Shown here piece after piece: positions 25,756 to 33,880 of a stretch of DNA of 64,000 nucleotides. Both the position numbers and the translations under genes were made by a program. The stretch lies in the NCBI RefSeq assembly GCF_017742245.1, contig NZ_JAGHKO010000001.1, positions 1,641,061-1,705,060 on the forward strand, given 5' to 3'. The notes beneath the pieces were generated by a model. The model had not been told where the DNA came from, did not search any database, and was given only the letters and a program-made list of their open reading frames with translations. Source of the stretch: Niastella soli. Its GTDB lineage: Bacteria; Bacteroidota; Bacteroidia; Chitinophagales; Chitinophagaceae. Numbering within the stretch: the first letter of the stretch is position 1; every line of letters begins with the position of its first letter.

Positions 25756-27039
25756 CTACCGCAATATCTTCAGGCGTACCATTTCAATTCGGGTATCACT
25801 TACGTTCAAAACCTCGAATTCATAGTTACCAATGATAATACGTTCTTTAAACCGGGGAATGGTTTCGTGCTGATGAATGATAAAGCCCGAAAGGGTTTCC
25901 GAGTCGTTTTCGGGGAATTCCAGTTTGTATTTTTCCTTCAGGTAATCCAGCTCCAGCCGGCCAGATAGAATGTACTCGTCTTCAGAGATCATTTTTTCTT
26001 CAAATTCCTCCACATCATATTCATCCTTTATTTCTCCAAAGATCTCTTCCAGGAGGTCCTCCATGGTAACAATACCGGCGGTTCCGCCAAATTCGTCCAC
26101 TACCCAGGCAATGCTTTTGCGTTCCTTGGTGAATTTATTAATAAGATCGGTGGCGCTCATACTCTCGGGAATGGCGGGGATGGGCAGCAGGATCTCTTTT
26201 ATCTGATCGGGTTGTTTAAACAGATCGAGCTGGTGAATATAGCCCAGGATCTGGTCGATGTTGCCACCATAAACAATTAGTTTGCTCAATCTGGTTGAAA
26301 TAAACTTTTTGCGGGCTTCTTCTACGGTGGTATTCAGGTCAATGGCTTCAATTTCCTTACGGGGCACCAGGCACTCGCGCACTTTTATTTTAGGCAATGA
26401 CAGGGCGTTCTCAAACAGCTCCGTGTTCATATCGGCGCCATCGCTGTTGTATTCACTGGTTTGTTGAAAAAAGTGATCGAGGTCGCTGCGCGAAAAAGGT
26501 TCTTTTCGCTTGTCGATGCGCATATCGAAGATCACGTTCAGGATAAAGATCGACAGTCTTACAAAAGCGGCCGCTATCCAGTAAAATATCTGGTCAAAGA
26601 AACCCAGCAGACCTACCCGGGCTGAAAAAGACAGCAGGGAATCGCTTTTAGCCTTGAAAATGGCCTTTGGAATGCATTCCCCAAAAAGTATGATAAGAAA
26701 CCATTGGAGTACGATCTCGAATAAAAGGCGGAAAAAACTCCAAAATGAGCGGGTGGCCAATTCTAAATTGTACCAGTTCACCATTTCGGTCAGAAACATG
26801 GACATCAGCAAAACCAGGGAAGTAAGGAAAAAGCTGAACCCAACCACGTTGGTGCCTATGAACCGGGAGGGATTATCGAACAGGTTCGATAATAAGATAC
26901 CAGCATTGGAGCCCTGTTTCTTTTTTAATTCAATGTTTAACCGGTTGGCTGAGGTAAAAGCCACTTCAATGCCTGCAAAATAAGCGAGCAACAAAAACAC
27001 AATGCCAATGACAATGCCTATTCCGGTAAGTAAACTCAT
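25756..27039 (-). CDS. Hemolysin-family protein (CNNM, CBS pair and CorC_HlyC domains)
   Basis: The 427-residue protein has a DUF21/CNNM membrane domain (about 1-195). A CBS pair follows at about 210-330, with the motif WVVDEFGGTAGIVTMEDLLEEIFGE, split here as WVVDEFGGTAGIVTMEDLLE then EIFGE, and a CorC_HlyC domain lies at the C-terminus. Relatives handle Mg2+ or Co2+ export. In Bacteroidota the gliding protein GldE belongs to this same architecture, but gldD and ssb, its usual neighbours, are not here, so the general name is safer. It lies between tatC and gmk on the same strand. Confidence 0.85.
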   Translation of the reverse strand: MSLLTGIGIVIGIVFLLLAYFAGIEVAFTSANRLNIELKKKQGSNAGILLSNLFDNPSRFIGTNVVGFSFFLTSLVLLMSMFLTEMVNWYNLELATRSFWSFFRLLFEIVLQWFLIILFGECIPKAIFKAKSDSLLSFSARVGLLGFFDQIFYWIAAAFVRLSIFILNVIFDMRIDKRKEPFSRSDLDHFFQQTSEYNSDGADMNTELFENALSLPKIKVRECLVPRKEIEAIDLNTTVEEARKKFISTRLSKLIVYGGNIDQILGYIHQLDLFKQPDQIKEILLPIPAIPESMSATDLINKFTKERKSIAWVVDEFGGTAGIVTMEDLLEEIFGEIKDEYDVEEFEEKMISEDEYILSGRLELDYLKEKYKLEFPENDSETLSGFIIHQHETIPRFKERIIIGNYEFEVLNVSDTRIEMVRLKILR

Positions 27040-27090
27040 AGTTAGGCTACGAAAATATAAAAAAAGGTAGAATATCCCAGCCTGGGGCCC

Positions 27091-27660
27091 CTAGCTTTCC
27101 AGAAACTGCTGAACGGCTTCTTTGGCCAGTTTGCAGGCTTTTTCCAGATTGTCGTTAAGAATTATCTTAGTAAAGTGGTGTTTGAACGATATTTCGTAAG
27201 AGGCCTTGTTTATTCTTGTTTGCAGGCTTTCTTCGGTTTCGGTACCTCTTGAGCTTAACCTGCGCCGTAATTCGTCTACGGAAGGCGGGTCAATAAATAT
27301 CGAAAGGGTAGTACCGGGAAATTGTTCCTGTACGTGAATGGCGCCTTTTACGTCGATATCCAGCACAGGTACCTGATCATTGTTCCAGATACGCTCCAGT
27401 TCCGATTTCAGCGTGCCATAGATCTTGCCTTCATACACCATTTCCCATTCAACAAACTCATTGTTTTTATTCCGGTTGTGAAATTCTTCTTCCGTCATAA
27501 AATAATAATCTTTCCCTTCCACTTCGTTCTCACGCCTTTTACGGGTGGCCACCGATATAGAGAATGCCAATTGAGGAAACTCCCTTAATAAGTAATGGGT
27601 AATAGATGTTTTACCGGCACCTGAAGGGGCAGTAAGGATTATTATTTTATTTTGGTGCAT
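27091..27660 (-). CDS. gmk: Guanylate kinase
   Basis: The 189-residue protein shows the P-loop APSGAGKTS (11-19). The GMP-binding part SISVATRKRRENEVEGKDYY and the lid region RLSSRGTETEESLQTR follow. It phosphorylates GMP to GDP with ATP. Full length for the family. It starts 62 bases after the murA stop codon and ends 51 bases before the CNNM gene, so these may share a transcript. Confidence 0.95.
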   Translation of the reverse strand: MHQNKIIILTAPSGAGKTSITHYLLREFPQLAFSISVATRKRRENEVEGKDYYFMTEEEFHNRNKNNEFVEWEMVYEGKIYGTLKSELERIWNNDQVPVLDIDVKGAIHVQEQFPGTTLSIFIDPPSVDELRRRLSSRGTETEESLQTRINKASYEISFKHHFTKIILNDNLEKACKLAKEAVQQFLES

Positions 27661-27722
27661 GTATGCGTATGTGGTTTTGCGTTTGTTGATAGGGTACCTG
27701 TTTCGTCCGCGAAGGAGGGCTT

Positions 27723-29027
27723 TTAAATTCTTTTAATTTGAGCGCCTAATGCCTGCAGGCGTTTATCGATATATTGATAGCCGCGGTCAATTTGTTCAAT
27801 GTTTTGAATTACGCTTTTTCCGTCGGCGCTCAATGCCGCAATTAAAAGTGATATTCCGGCCCTGATATCGGGACTGCTCATTTGAATTCCCCGCAGGCTT
27901 TGTTTTCTGCCCAATCCTATAACTGCTGCGCGATGGGGGTCACATAAAATGATCTGTGCGCCCATATCAATGAGTTTGTCAACAAAGAATAACCGGCTTT
28001 CGAACATTTTCTGATGTATCAGCACGCTGCCGCGGGCCTGGGTGGCCACAACTAATACAATACTGAGCAGGTCGGGGGTAAAGCCCGGCCAGGGATGATC
28101 GTAAATGGTGAGCACTCCGCCATCGAGAAAGGTTTGAATTTCGTACACTTCCTGCGCGGGCACATGGATATCGTCGCCTTTAAATTCGAGCTGAATGCCC
28201 AGTTGTTTGAATTTTTCAGGGATAATACCCAGGTGTTCGATACCACAATTTTTAATGGTGATATCGCTTTGCGTCATTGCAGCCAGCCCAATAAATGAAC
28301 CGATCTCGATCATATCGGGCAGCATGCGGTGTTCGGTACCGTTCAATGACTGTACGCCTTCAATAATAAGCAGGTTGCTGCCTATGCCGCTTATTTTAGC
28401 GCCCATGCGATTGAGCATTTTACACAATTGCTGAATATAGGGTTCGCAGGCGGCGTTATATATGGTAGTAGTGCCTTCGGCCATAACAGCCGCCATAATA
28501 ATATTGGCGGTACCGGTTACAGAAGGCTCGTCGAGCATGAGGTAGGTCCCTTTAAGATTGGGTGCCTGTAATTCAAAAAAGCCGTCTTCGGCTAGATAAT
28601 TGAAGGAGGCGCCCAGTTTTTCGAAACCAATGATATGTGTATCCAGTCTGCGGCGGCCGATCTTATCGCCACCGGGTTTGGGAATATAGGCTTTTCTGAA
28701 GCGGGCTAGCATAGGGCCGGCCAGCATAACGGAGCCACGCAGGCGACCACTTTTTTGTTTATAGGCATCACTACGCAGGTAATCAACATTCACCTCATCG
28801 GCCTGAAAAATACAGGTATCACGCTGGGGGCGTTCGATCTTAACATTCATTTCGCCCAGTAACTCAATGAGCAGGTTTACATCTAAAATGTCAGGAATAT
28901 TGGTGATGGTTACTTTTTGAGAAGTAAGCAACACGGCACTGATAATTTGCAGGGCTTCGTTTTTGGCGCCTTGTGGAACAATTTCACCTTTTAATTTTTT
29001 ACCACCGATGACTTCGAATGAATTCAT
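27723..29027 (-). CDS. murA: UDP-N-acetylglucosamine 1-carboxyvinyltransferase
   Basis: This 434-residue protein is a full-length MurA of the inside-out alpha/beta barrel type. The PEP/UDP-GlcNAc residues are in QGAKNEAL (Lys22, Asn23 numbering of E. coli). The loop that normally reads PGGCxIGxRP reads PGGDKIGRRRLD here: Asp121 replaces the catalytic-loop Cys115 that fosfomycin alkylates. The same change occurs naturally in Mycobacterium and Chlamydia MurA and gives fosfomycin resistance with activity retained. MurA makes the first committed step of peptidoglycan synthesis. ATG 29027 gives the usual N-terminus; a TATATTTG box at 29076-29083 lies inside the longer possible frame and rules it out. 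Confidence 0.94.
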   Translation of the reverse strand: MNSFEVIGGKKLKGEIVPQGAKNEALQIISAVLLTSQKVTITNIPDILDVNLLIELLGEMNVKIERPQRDTCIFQADEVNVDYLRSDAYKQKSGRLRGSVMLAGPMLARFRKAYIPKPGGDKIGRRRLDTHIIGFEKLGASFNYLAEDGFFELQAPNLKGTYLMLDEPSVTGTANIIMAAVMAEGTTTIYNAACEPYIQQLCKMLNRMGAKISGIGSNLLIIEGVQSLNGTEHRMLPDMIEIGSFIGLAAMTQSDITIKNCGIEHLGIIPEKFKQLGIQLEFKGDDIHVPAQEVYEIQTFLDGGVLTIYDHPWPGFTPDLLSIVLVVATQARGSVLIHQKMFESRLFFVDKLIDMGAQIILCDPHRAAVIGLGRKQSLRGIQMSSPDIRAGISLLIAALSADGKSVIQNIEQIDRGYQYIDKRLQALGAQIKRI

Positions 29028-29075
29028 AGCTACTGTTTCCTGAGTTTTTTTATTACCAAAAGGAATAATAAGCTG

Positions 29076-29083
29076 CAAATATA
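29076..29083 (-). promoter_or_regulatory. -7 box TATATTTG for murA
   Basis: An exact minus-strand TAnnTTTG match lies 48 bases before the murA ATG, directly beside the terminator of the gene upstream. Confidence 0.6.
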
Positions 29084-29117
29084 AAACCCCGACAATACCT
29101 TTTACTGTCGGGGTTTT
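29083..29117 (-). terminator. Terminator between DUF4290 and murA
   Basis: AAAACCCCGACA (29083-29094) pairs perfectly with TGTCGGGGTTTT (29106-29117). Read on the minus strand it ends in TTTTAT. It separates the DUF4290 gene from murA. Confidence 0.88.
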
Positions 29118-29188
29118 AATTAATTTATTATTCTTTTATCTGCCTGCCTGGTAGCGGGCTGATTGAGTTGCTGAACTTGAGGGTACTA

Positions 29189-29929
29189 TTATTTATACCT
29201 TTTCTTGAATTTACCGCCCCGGTCATTGCGGTTGTCGCGTCCACCACCGCCCCGGTCATCGCGATCCCGGCCACCACGGCCCTGGAACTTCTGGCCGCCA
29301 CGTTTGTTGCGGTAATCGCCATAGCCACCACGGTCGCGGTCACGATCGCGATCGCGGTTGTCGCTGGCGCGATGCTGCCGCACATACGGTGTATTGGTAA
29401 AGGTGAGCTGACCTTCGGTAATATTGGTCAATTCGCCCTGAATAGCGTCATCGTGTACGGTTTCTTTATGCCAGTTATTATAAGCCAGCTTCATGTAGTA
29501 GGCAATTGCATTGGCAAAACCCTGTCTTTTCTCGCCTTGTTCTTCTTTCAATGCCTTATTGATCACCAGCTCCAGGTTTTTACCCAGGTGCGAGAATTTG
29601 GGATACCGTTTGGGATAGGGCAGTGGTCCTGGTCTTGATTTTAAAGTTTCCCTGGTAGGAATGGGGTAGGGAGAGTCAACCGCCAATTTAAAATCAGAGA
29701 TCAGGAACAGGTGGTCCCATAATTTATGTCGGAAATCTTCAACGTTTTTCAGGTGGGGGTTCAGGAATCCCATCAGTTCAATCACCGCATATGCATTACG
29801 CTGGCGGGTTTCCTGGTCTTCGATCGACAGCAGGTATTCAATCATCTTTTGAATATGCCTTCCGTATTCACGCATTACCAGATGATTTCTGGTAGTGTTA
29901 TATTCCATTTTTTCAATACTACTATTCAT
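29189..29929 (-). CDS. DUF4290 family protein with an Arg/Gly/Asp-rich tail
   Basis: The first 175 residues of this 246-residue protein form the DUF4290 domain: MEYNTTRNHLVMREYGRHIQ, ELMGFLNPHLKNVEDFRHKLWDHL and a long helix LELVINKALKEEQGEKR. The last 60 residues are low complexity with repeated RDRDRD, RGG and GGRD units, as in RNA-binding RGG tails. Function is unknown; the gene is typically next to murA in Bacteroidota. RNA binding is inferred only from the tail. The GC-rich tail leaves the opposite strand open for a long frame, which I take as an artefact. Confidence 0.85.
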   Translation of the reverse strand: MNSSIEKMEYNTTRNHLVMREYGRHIQKMIEYLLSIEDQETRQRNAYAVIELMGFLNPHLKNVEDFRHKLWDHLFLISDFKLAVDSPYPIPTRETLKSRPGPLPYPKRYPKFSHLGKNLELVINKALKEEQGEKRQGFANAIAYYMKLAYNNWHKETVHDDAIQGELTNITEGQLTFTNTPYVRQHRASDNRDRDRDRDRGGYGDYRNKRGGQKFQGRGGRDRDDRGGGGRDNRNDRGGKFKKRYK

Positions 29930-29948
29930 TCTATAAATATAAGGTTAA

Positions 29949-29956
29949 CAAAAGTA
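29949..29956 (-). promoter_or_regulatory. -7 box TACTTTTG for DUF4290
   Basis: An exact minus-strand TAnnTTTG match 20 bases before the ATG at 29929, leaving a leader of roughly 13-16 bases. Confidence 0.6.
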
Positions 29957-30478
29957 ACAAAGTAAGTTTACAAAAAGAAAAGGCCTTTGTTAAGGCCCTT
30001 TCTGTAAAAGGATTGGTTTTTCCACAGGTAAATGAGGTAACTCCAGGCCGCCAATAGTTTTAGGGTTGGCTAAGCGATTATAATGGGTAATAGTAATCCA
30101 GCTCCGAAAAGCGCCACAAAAACTTACAAATGATTAAAGAGGTACAAACACACAAACCATTTCCAGGTCGTTTACTGCTGCAAATAACATCTTAATGTAG
30201 AGTAGCTTTGATCAGAAGTCATTCTGAGGATATCGATTTTGGGCTGGGAAAAGGTTTTTTATAAATCCGGGAAGATTTTGAAGCGTATTCCCCAAATTAT
30301 CAAATAATCTTGTATTTACCAACGGGTTAGTACCTTATTTTTCAGGCCGTATTTTATGCAACACAGACATTGTCAAAATCTTATATATCATTTAACAATT
30401 GATGCCGGATGGTGGTTTAATTTACATTTACACAATGTGAATGGGTAGTAAGGCACCAAAAGCTATTAAAAATCGGTG

Positions 30479-30486
30479 TACTTTTG
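30479..30486 (+). promoter_or_regulatory. -7 box TACTTTTG for gldC
   Basis: Exact TAnnTTTG match followed by CGGTTC, as in the rpmH promoter at 43142 (TTTGCGGTCC). It lies 36 bases before the gldC ATG. No -33 TTG was found. Confidence 0.6.
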
Positions 30487-30521
30487 CGGTTCAAAATATA
30501 AAAAACTGATAATCAAATAAA

Positions 30522-30869
30522 ATGAGGCAATCGAGAATAACTATTGATGTAGCGCTTGACGAAAAAAACATTCCAGATACAATATTGTGGAATGCCACGG
30601 ACAGTACTGCTGAGAATGCACAGAAGGCGAGGGCTATGATGTTGTCGTTTTGGGACGGGGCCGATAAATCGGCATTGCGTATGGACCTGTGGACAAAAGA
30701 TATGATGGTTGATGAAATGGCCGATTTTTATTATCAAACCATTATGACGATGGCTGATAGTTTTGAGCGGGCCACGCACCAGGCCGAACTGGTGGAAATG
30801 ATGAAAAGCTTTGCCAAGGATTTTTATGGTCGTTTTCGCGACATTCAACTGAAAGAAAATAAATTGTAA
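30522..30869 (+). CDS. gldC: Gliding motility protein GldC
   Basis: This 115-residue soluble protein matches GldC along its length: SRITIDVALDEKNIPDTI at the start, then LWDGADKSALR-type core (here SFWDGADKSALRMDLWTKDM) and MVDEMADFYYQTIMTMAD. GldC was found with gliding genes in Flavobacterium, but it occurs in many non-gliding Bacteroidota, and its biochemical job is unclear. It is followed 16 bases later by the yqeY-type gene and both probably come from the promoter at 30479. Confidence 0.88.
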   Translation: MRQSRITIDVALDEKNIPDTILWNATDSTAENAQKARAMMLSFWDGADKSALRMDLWTKDMMVDEMADFYYQTIMTMADSFERATHQAELVEMMKSFAKDFYGRFRDIQLKENKL

Positions 30870-30885
30870 TCTCAAAAAGCCGCAT

Positions 30886-31338
30886 ATGAACTTAGAACAA
30901 AAGATCATGGTTGAGCTGAAAACAGCCATGCTGGCCAAGGACGAAAAAGCGTTGCGTAGTTTACGCGCCATTAAAGCTGCCATTTTGCTGGCAAAGACTT
31001 CAGAAGGAGCGGGCGGCGATTTGAAGGAGGAAGACGAGGTCAAAATATTGCAGAAGCTGGTTAAGCAACGGAAAGATTCATTGGAAATTTTTACCCAACA
31101 GAACCGGACCGACCTGGCACAAAAAGAGCAGGAAGAAATTGAGATAATAGAGAAATTTTTACCCAAACAGTTAAGTGGGGAAGAACTTAGGACAATAATA
31201 GCTTCTATTATTGCCGAAACCGGGGCCTCTTCACCAGCCGATATGGGCAAAGTGATGGGTGTGGCCACCAAACAACTGGCTGGCAAGGCCGATGGAAAGG
31301 CAATTAGCGCGTTGGTAAAGGAGTTATTAGCTAAATAG
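30886..31338 (+). CDS. GatB/YqeY domain protein
   Basis: This 150-residue protein is a YqeY-type protein: a helical N-half with DEKALRSLRAIKAAILLA, then KFLPKQLSGEELRTII and the C-terminal ADMGKVMGVATKQL. The domain is the tRNA-binding tail of the GatB subunit of glutamyl-tRNA amidotransferase, here as a stand-alone protein. A tRNA-related role is inferred from the family. Confidence 0.9.
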   Translation: MNLEQKIMVELKTAMLAKDEKALRSLRAIKAAILLAKTSEGAGGDLKEEDEVKILQKLVKQRKDSLEIFTQQNRTDLAQKEQEEIEIIEKFLPKQLSGEELRTIIASIIAETGASSPADMGKVMGVATKQLAGKADGKAISALVKELLAK

Positions 31339-31532
31339 GCAGGGCAATTGCTATTGAAGTGTATTATTGTGGTGTAAGATTTTGAAGCGGGAGAAAAGAA
31401 GTAGGGCGTATAGCAAATAGAGAAGGCTGGGATAAACGGAAAGAAATGGAGGTATAAAAGTGGGGAAGATGCCGGAAGATTGAAATACTTCTTACTTCGG
31501 ACCTTATTTTATGTAAGTTACACTTCAGTACC

Positions 31533-32075
31533 ATGCTCATAGATATATTAGTTCTAATATTTCTGGTTATAGCCATTATAAAAGGGTTACGGCGCGGACT
31601 TATAGTTGCAGTATTTTCAATTTTTGCGTTTATTGCAGGTGTAGCCGCTGCCATGAAATTATCGGTGGTTGTAGCAGATTATTTAAAAGATTCCGTTAAT
31701 ATCTCTGCGAAATGGATGCCTTTTATTTCATTTGCAGTAGTTTTTATCGGGGTGGTCTTATTAGTGCGCTGGGTGGCCAGTTTGTTGGAATCTACAGTTG
31801 AACTGGCTATGATGGGATGGGCCAACCGGATTGCAGGCGTTATTTTGTACGCGATTTTGTATATGTTTACACTCAGTGTAGTGCTGTTCTTTGTACAAAA
31901 GGTAAAGCTCATTAGTGATGAAACACTCGCTAAGTCAATTACCTGGGCATGGTTACAGCCGCTGGGGCCCTGGGTTATAAACGGTTTCGGGAAACTGATA
32001 CCAGTATTTAAAGATATGTTTACAGAGCTAAGTGCTTTTTTTGACGGGTTTGCCACACAAAAGCTACCACGCTAA
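31533..32075 (+). CDS. CvpA family membrane protein
   Basis: The 180-residue protein has four hydrophobic segments (about 5-25, 27-50, 65-85, 100-125) and starts with the typical MLIDILVLIFLVIAIIKGLRRGLI. That is the CvpA family (colicin V production), linked in other bacteria to envelope stability. The segment GWANRIAGVILYAILYMF is also typical. It stands between the yqeY-type gene and an alpha/beta hydrolase on the same strand, with gaps of 130-190 bases, so it may have its own promoter. Confidence 0.83.
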   Translation: MLIDILVLIFLVIAIIKGLRRGLIVAVFSIFAFIAGVAAAMKLSVVVADYLKDSVNISAKWMPFISFAVVFIGVVLLVRWVASLLESTVELAMMGWANRIAGVILYAILYMFTLSVVLFFVQKVKLISDETLAKSITWAWLQPLGPWVINGFGKLIPVFKDMFTELSAFFDGFATQKLPR

Positions 32076-32206
32076 GGTGTGATACGAAAACGTAAAAAAA
32101 TCAGTAGCTTACATTAAAATTGCAAGTGTAAAACTGCAAGGATGGATTATTTGCAGTAAAACGTTTACTTTAGCGATTAATTGACTGACTTGAACAGACA
32201 TAGCTG

Positions 32207-32983
32207 ATGAATTATACGATCAAACAAGTGGATAAATTCAAGTATATTGAAGAAGGCGAAGGCGAACCGCTAATACTATTACATGGATTATTCGGTGCCC
32301 TCAGCAACTTTGGTGATTTGATCAATTACTTCAAGAACCATAACAAAGTTGTGGTTCCGTTACTCCCTTTGCTTGACATGGACCTGCTGCATACCTCTGT
32401 AGGGGGCTTGCAGAAGTTTGTACATAAGTTTATTGAATTTCACGATTTTCAGAATGTACACCTGCTGGGCAACTCATTAGGCGGCCACGTAGCCATTTTA
32501 CATGTGCTGAAAAATCCTGAACGCATAAAATCGCTCATTTTAACCGGCAGTTCCGGTTTATTTGAAAATGGAATGGGCGATACCTATCCTAAACGCGGTG
32601 ATTACGATTATATAAAGAAGAAAACGGAGTTAACTTTTTACGACCCGAAGATTGCAACCAAAGAACTGGTTGATGAGGTGTACGAGATCGTAAACAACCG
32701 TTTGAAAGCCATAAAAATAATTGCACTGGCAAAAAGCGCCATTCGCAATAATCTGGGCGAGGATATCAATCAAATCAAACAACCCACGTTATTGATCTGG
32801 GGTAATAATGATGCCATTACCCCGCCGTTTGTAGGCCGGGAGTTTCATCGGTTAATTCCAAACAGCGAGCTGCATTTCATTGACAAATGTGGTCATGCGC
32901 CAATGATGGAAGTACCGGATGAATTTAACCGTATACTCCATAAATTTTTAACAAAGTTAAACGAGCCTGCAGCGGTAGCCTAA
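32207..32983 (+). CDS. Alpha/beta hydrolase
   Basis: The 258-residue protein has the alpha/beta hydrolase fold: the oxyanion motif LLHGLFGALSNFGD (23-36), the nucleophile elbow GNSLGGH (Ser about residue 89), the acid in LLIWGNNDAITP and the final His in CGHAPMMEVP. No signal peptide is present, so it acts in the cytoplasm. Such enzymes hydrolyse esters, lactones or thioesters; the substrate cannot be told. A possible -7 box TACTTTAG lies near 32165. Confidence 0.85.
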   Translation: MNYTIKQVDKFKYIEEGEGEPLILLHGLFGALSNFGDLINYFKNHNKVVVPLLPLLDMDLLHTSVGGLQKFVHKFIEFHDFQNVHLLGNSLGGHVAILHVLKNPERIKSLILTGSSGLFENGMGDTYPKRGDYDYIKKKTELTFYDPKIATKELVDEVYEIVNNRLKAIKIIALAKSAIRNNLGEDINQIKQPTLLIWGNNDAITPPFVGREFHRLIPNSELHFIDKCGHAPMMEVPDEFNRILHKFLTKLNEPAAVA

Positions 32984-33002
32984 ATACTATCGTCTAAATG
33001 AT

Positions 33003-33010
33003 TATATTTG
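33003..33010 (+). promoter_or_regulatory. -7 box TATATTTG upstream of the CBS gene
   Basis: An exact TAnnTTTG match lies 135 bases before the GTG start of the CBS protein gene, at the head of the envelope cluster. No -33 TTG was seen, so support is moderate. Confidence 0.4.
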
Positions 33011-33145
33011 GTTAAGGTAATTACCTAACTGTTTGCAAGGGTTTATACCTGGTGTGGAATTTATTTTGCATAGGTACTATTGTGATACAAACCAGTTGTG
33101 GATTTTTATCGTATAACATTTTATAGGTAGGTAAACTCTGATTCA

Positions 33146-33808
33146 GTGCTCAACAAAGAATTAATATCAGCCACGATTCCCACACTCAACCTGAGTGATT
33201 CGGTTATTCAGGCGCTGGACCTGATGTCGGAATTCCATGTTATGCAATTACCTGTTGTGGCAGAGGATAAATACCTTGGTTTGGTATTTGAGGAAGACCT
33301 GATGAACCACGATGAACGTACTACACTCCAATCTCTTGATACTCACTTTTCGAAAGTGGCCGTACACGCCAATACCCATTTTATTGAGGCGGTACAAATG
33401 TTGAATGACTATAATCTTTCCCTGGTTCCGGTTATTGATAAGGAAAAAAATGAATTTATAGGAGCCATTGCAGCCATTGACCTTTTAAAAGAATTGGGAA
33501 AAACCACAGGTGCAAGTGAGCCTGGTGGTTTAATTGTGCTGGAAATGGAACAACGTAATTTCTCTTTTTCAGAACTCAGTAAACTGGTAGAAACCAACGA
33601 TGCCCAAATAACCCAGTTAAATAGTTATTGGGATAATAATACCAGTTCTTTTTTTGTAGCAATTAAAATCAATAAATTCGAAATTTCCGATATTGTTGCT
33701 ACATTTCAGCGGTATGAGTACAATGTGAAATATTATTTTGGCGAAGAATTATACGAGAACGAACTGCGGAACAATTACGACCACTTGATGAATTATCTGA
33801 ATATTTAG
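33146..33808 (+). CDS. CBS domain protein
   Basis: The 220-residue protein has two CBS motifs (about 8-65 and 75-120), with VIQALDLMSEFHVMQLPVV and FIEAVQMLNDYNLSLVPVI as the conserved strand-helix units. An ACT-like C-terminal part follows (EMEQRNFSFSELSKLVE). CBS pairs bind adenosine nucleotides and regulate a partner. The gene starts with GTG, the only start that keeps the first CBS motif whole. It is the first gene of the cluster leading to bamA, an order that recurs in Bacteroidota as cbs, nadK, porG-like, uppS, bamA, skp, skp. Confidence 0.85.
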   Translation: MLNKELISATIPTLNLSDSVIQALDLMSEFHVMQLPVVAEDKYLGLVFEEDLMNHDERTTLQSLDTHFSKVAVHANTHFIEAVQMLNDYNLSLVPVIDKEKNEFIGAIAAIDLLKELGKTTGASEPGGLIVLEMEQRNFSFSELSKLVETNDAQITQLNSYWDNNTSSFFVAIKINKFEISDIVATFQRYEYNVKYYFGEELYENELRNNYDHLMNYLNI

Positions 33809-33880
33809 CACAACAGTAGGAAACGGCCGGCTTATTTTTTAAACCTAGAAAACAGAGCAACTGCTTGCCAGGGCACGTGC

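Larger units (their letters stand above)
29930..30521. other. Divergent intergenic region
   Basis: About 590 bases without a gene separate DUF4290 and gldC. Both ends carry promoter boxes (29949-29956 on the minus strand, 30479-30486 on the plus strand). A GGCCTT..AAGGCC hairpin lies near 29981-29999. The middle 400 bases show no reading frame or structure that I can support. Confidence 0.5.

Noticed and set aside
25756-27039. GldE
   Set aside because: The architecture fits, but neither gldD nor ssb is adjacent and the family has several general members; the general name was used.
29028-29078. A longer N-terminus for MurA
   Set aside because: The extra 17 codons contain the TAnnTTTG box and do not match the family start; the 434-residue form is standard.
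29168-29638. A plus-strand frame of 156 codons opposite the DUF4290 tail
   Set aside because: It is the complement of Arg/Gly-rich codons, giving an Ala/Val/Thr/Ile-rich sequence without any family likeness.
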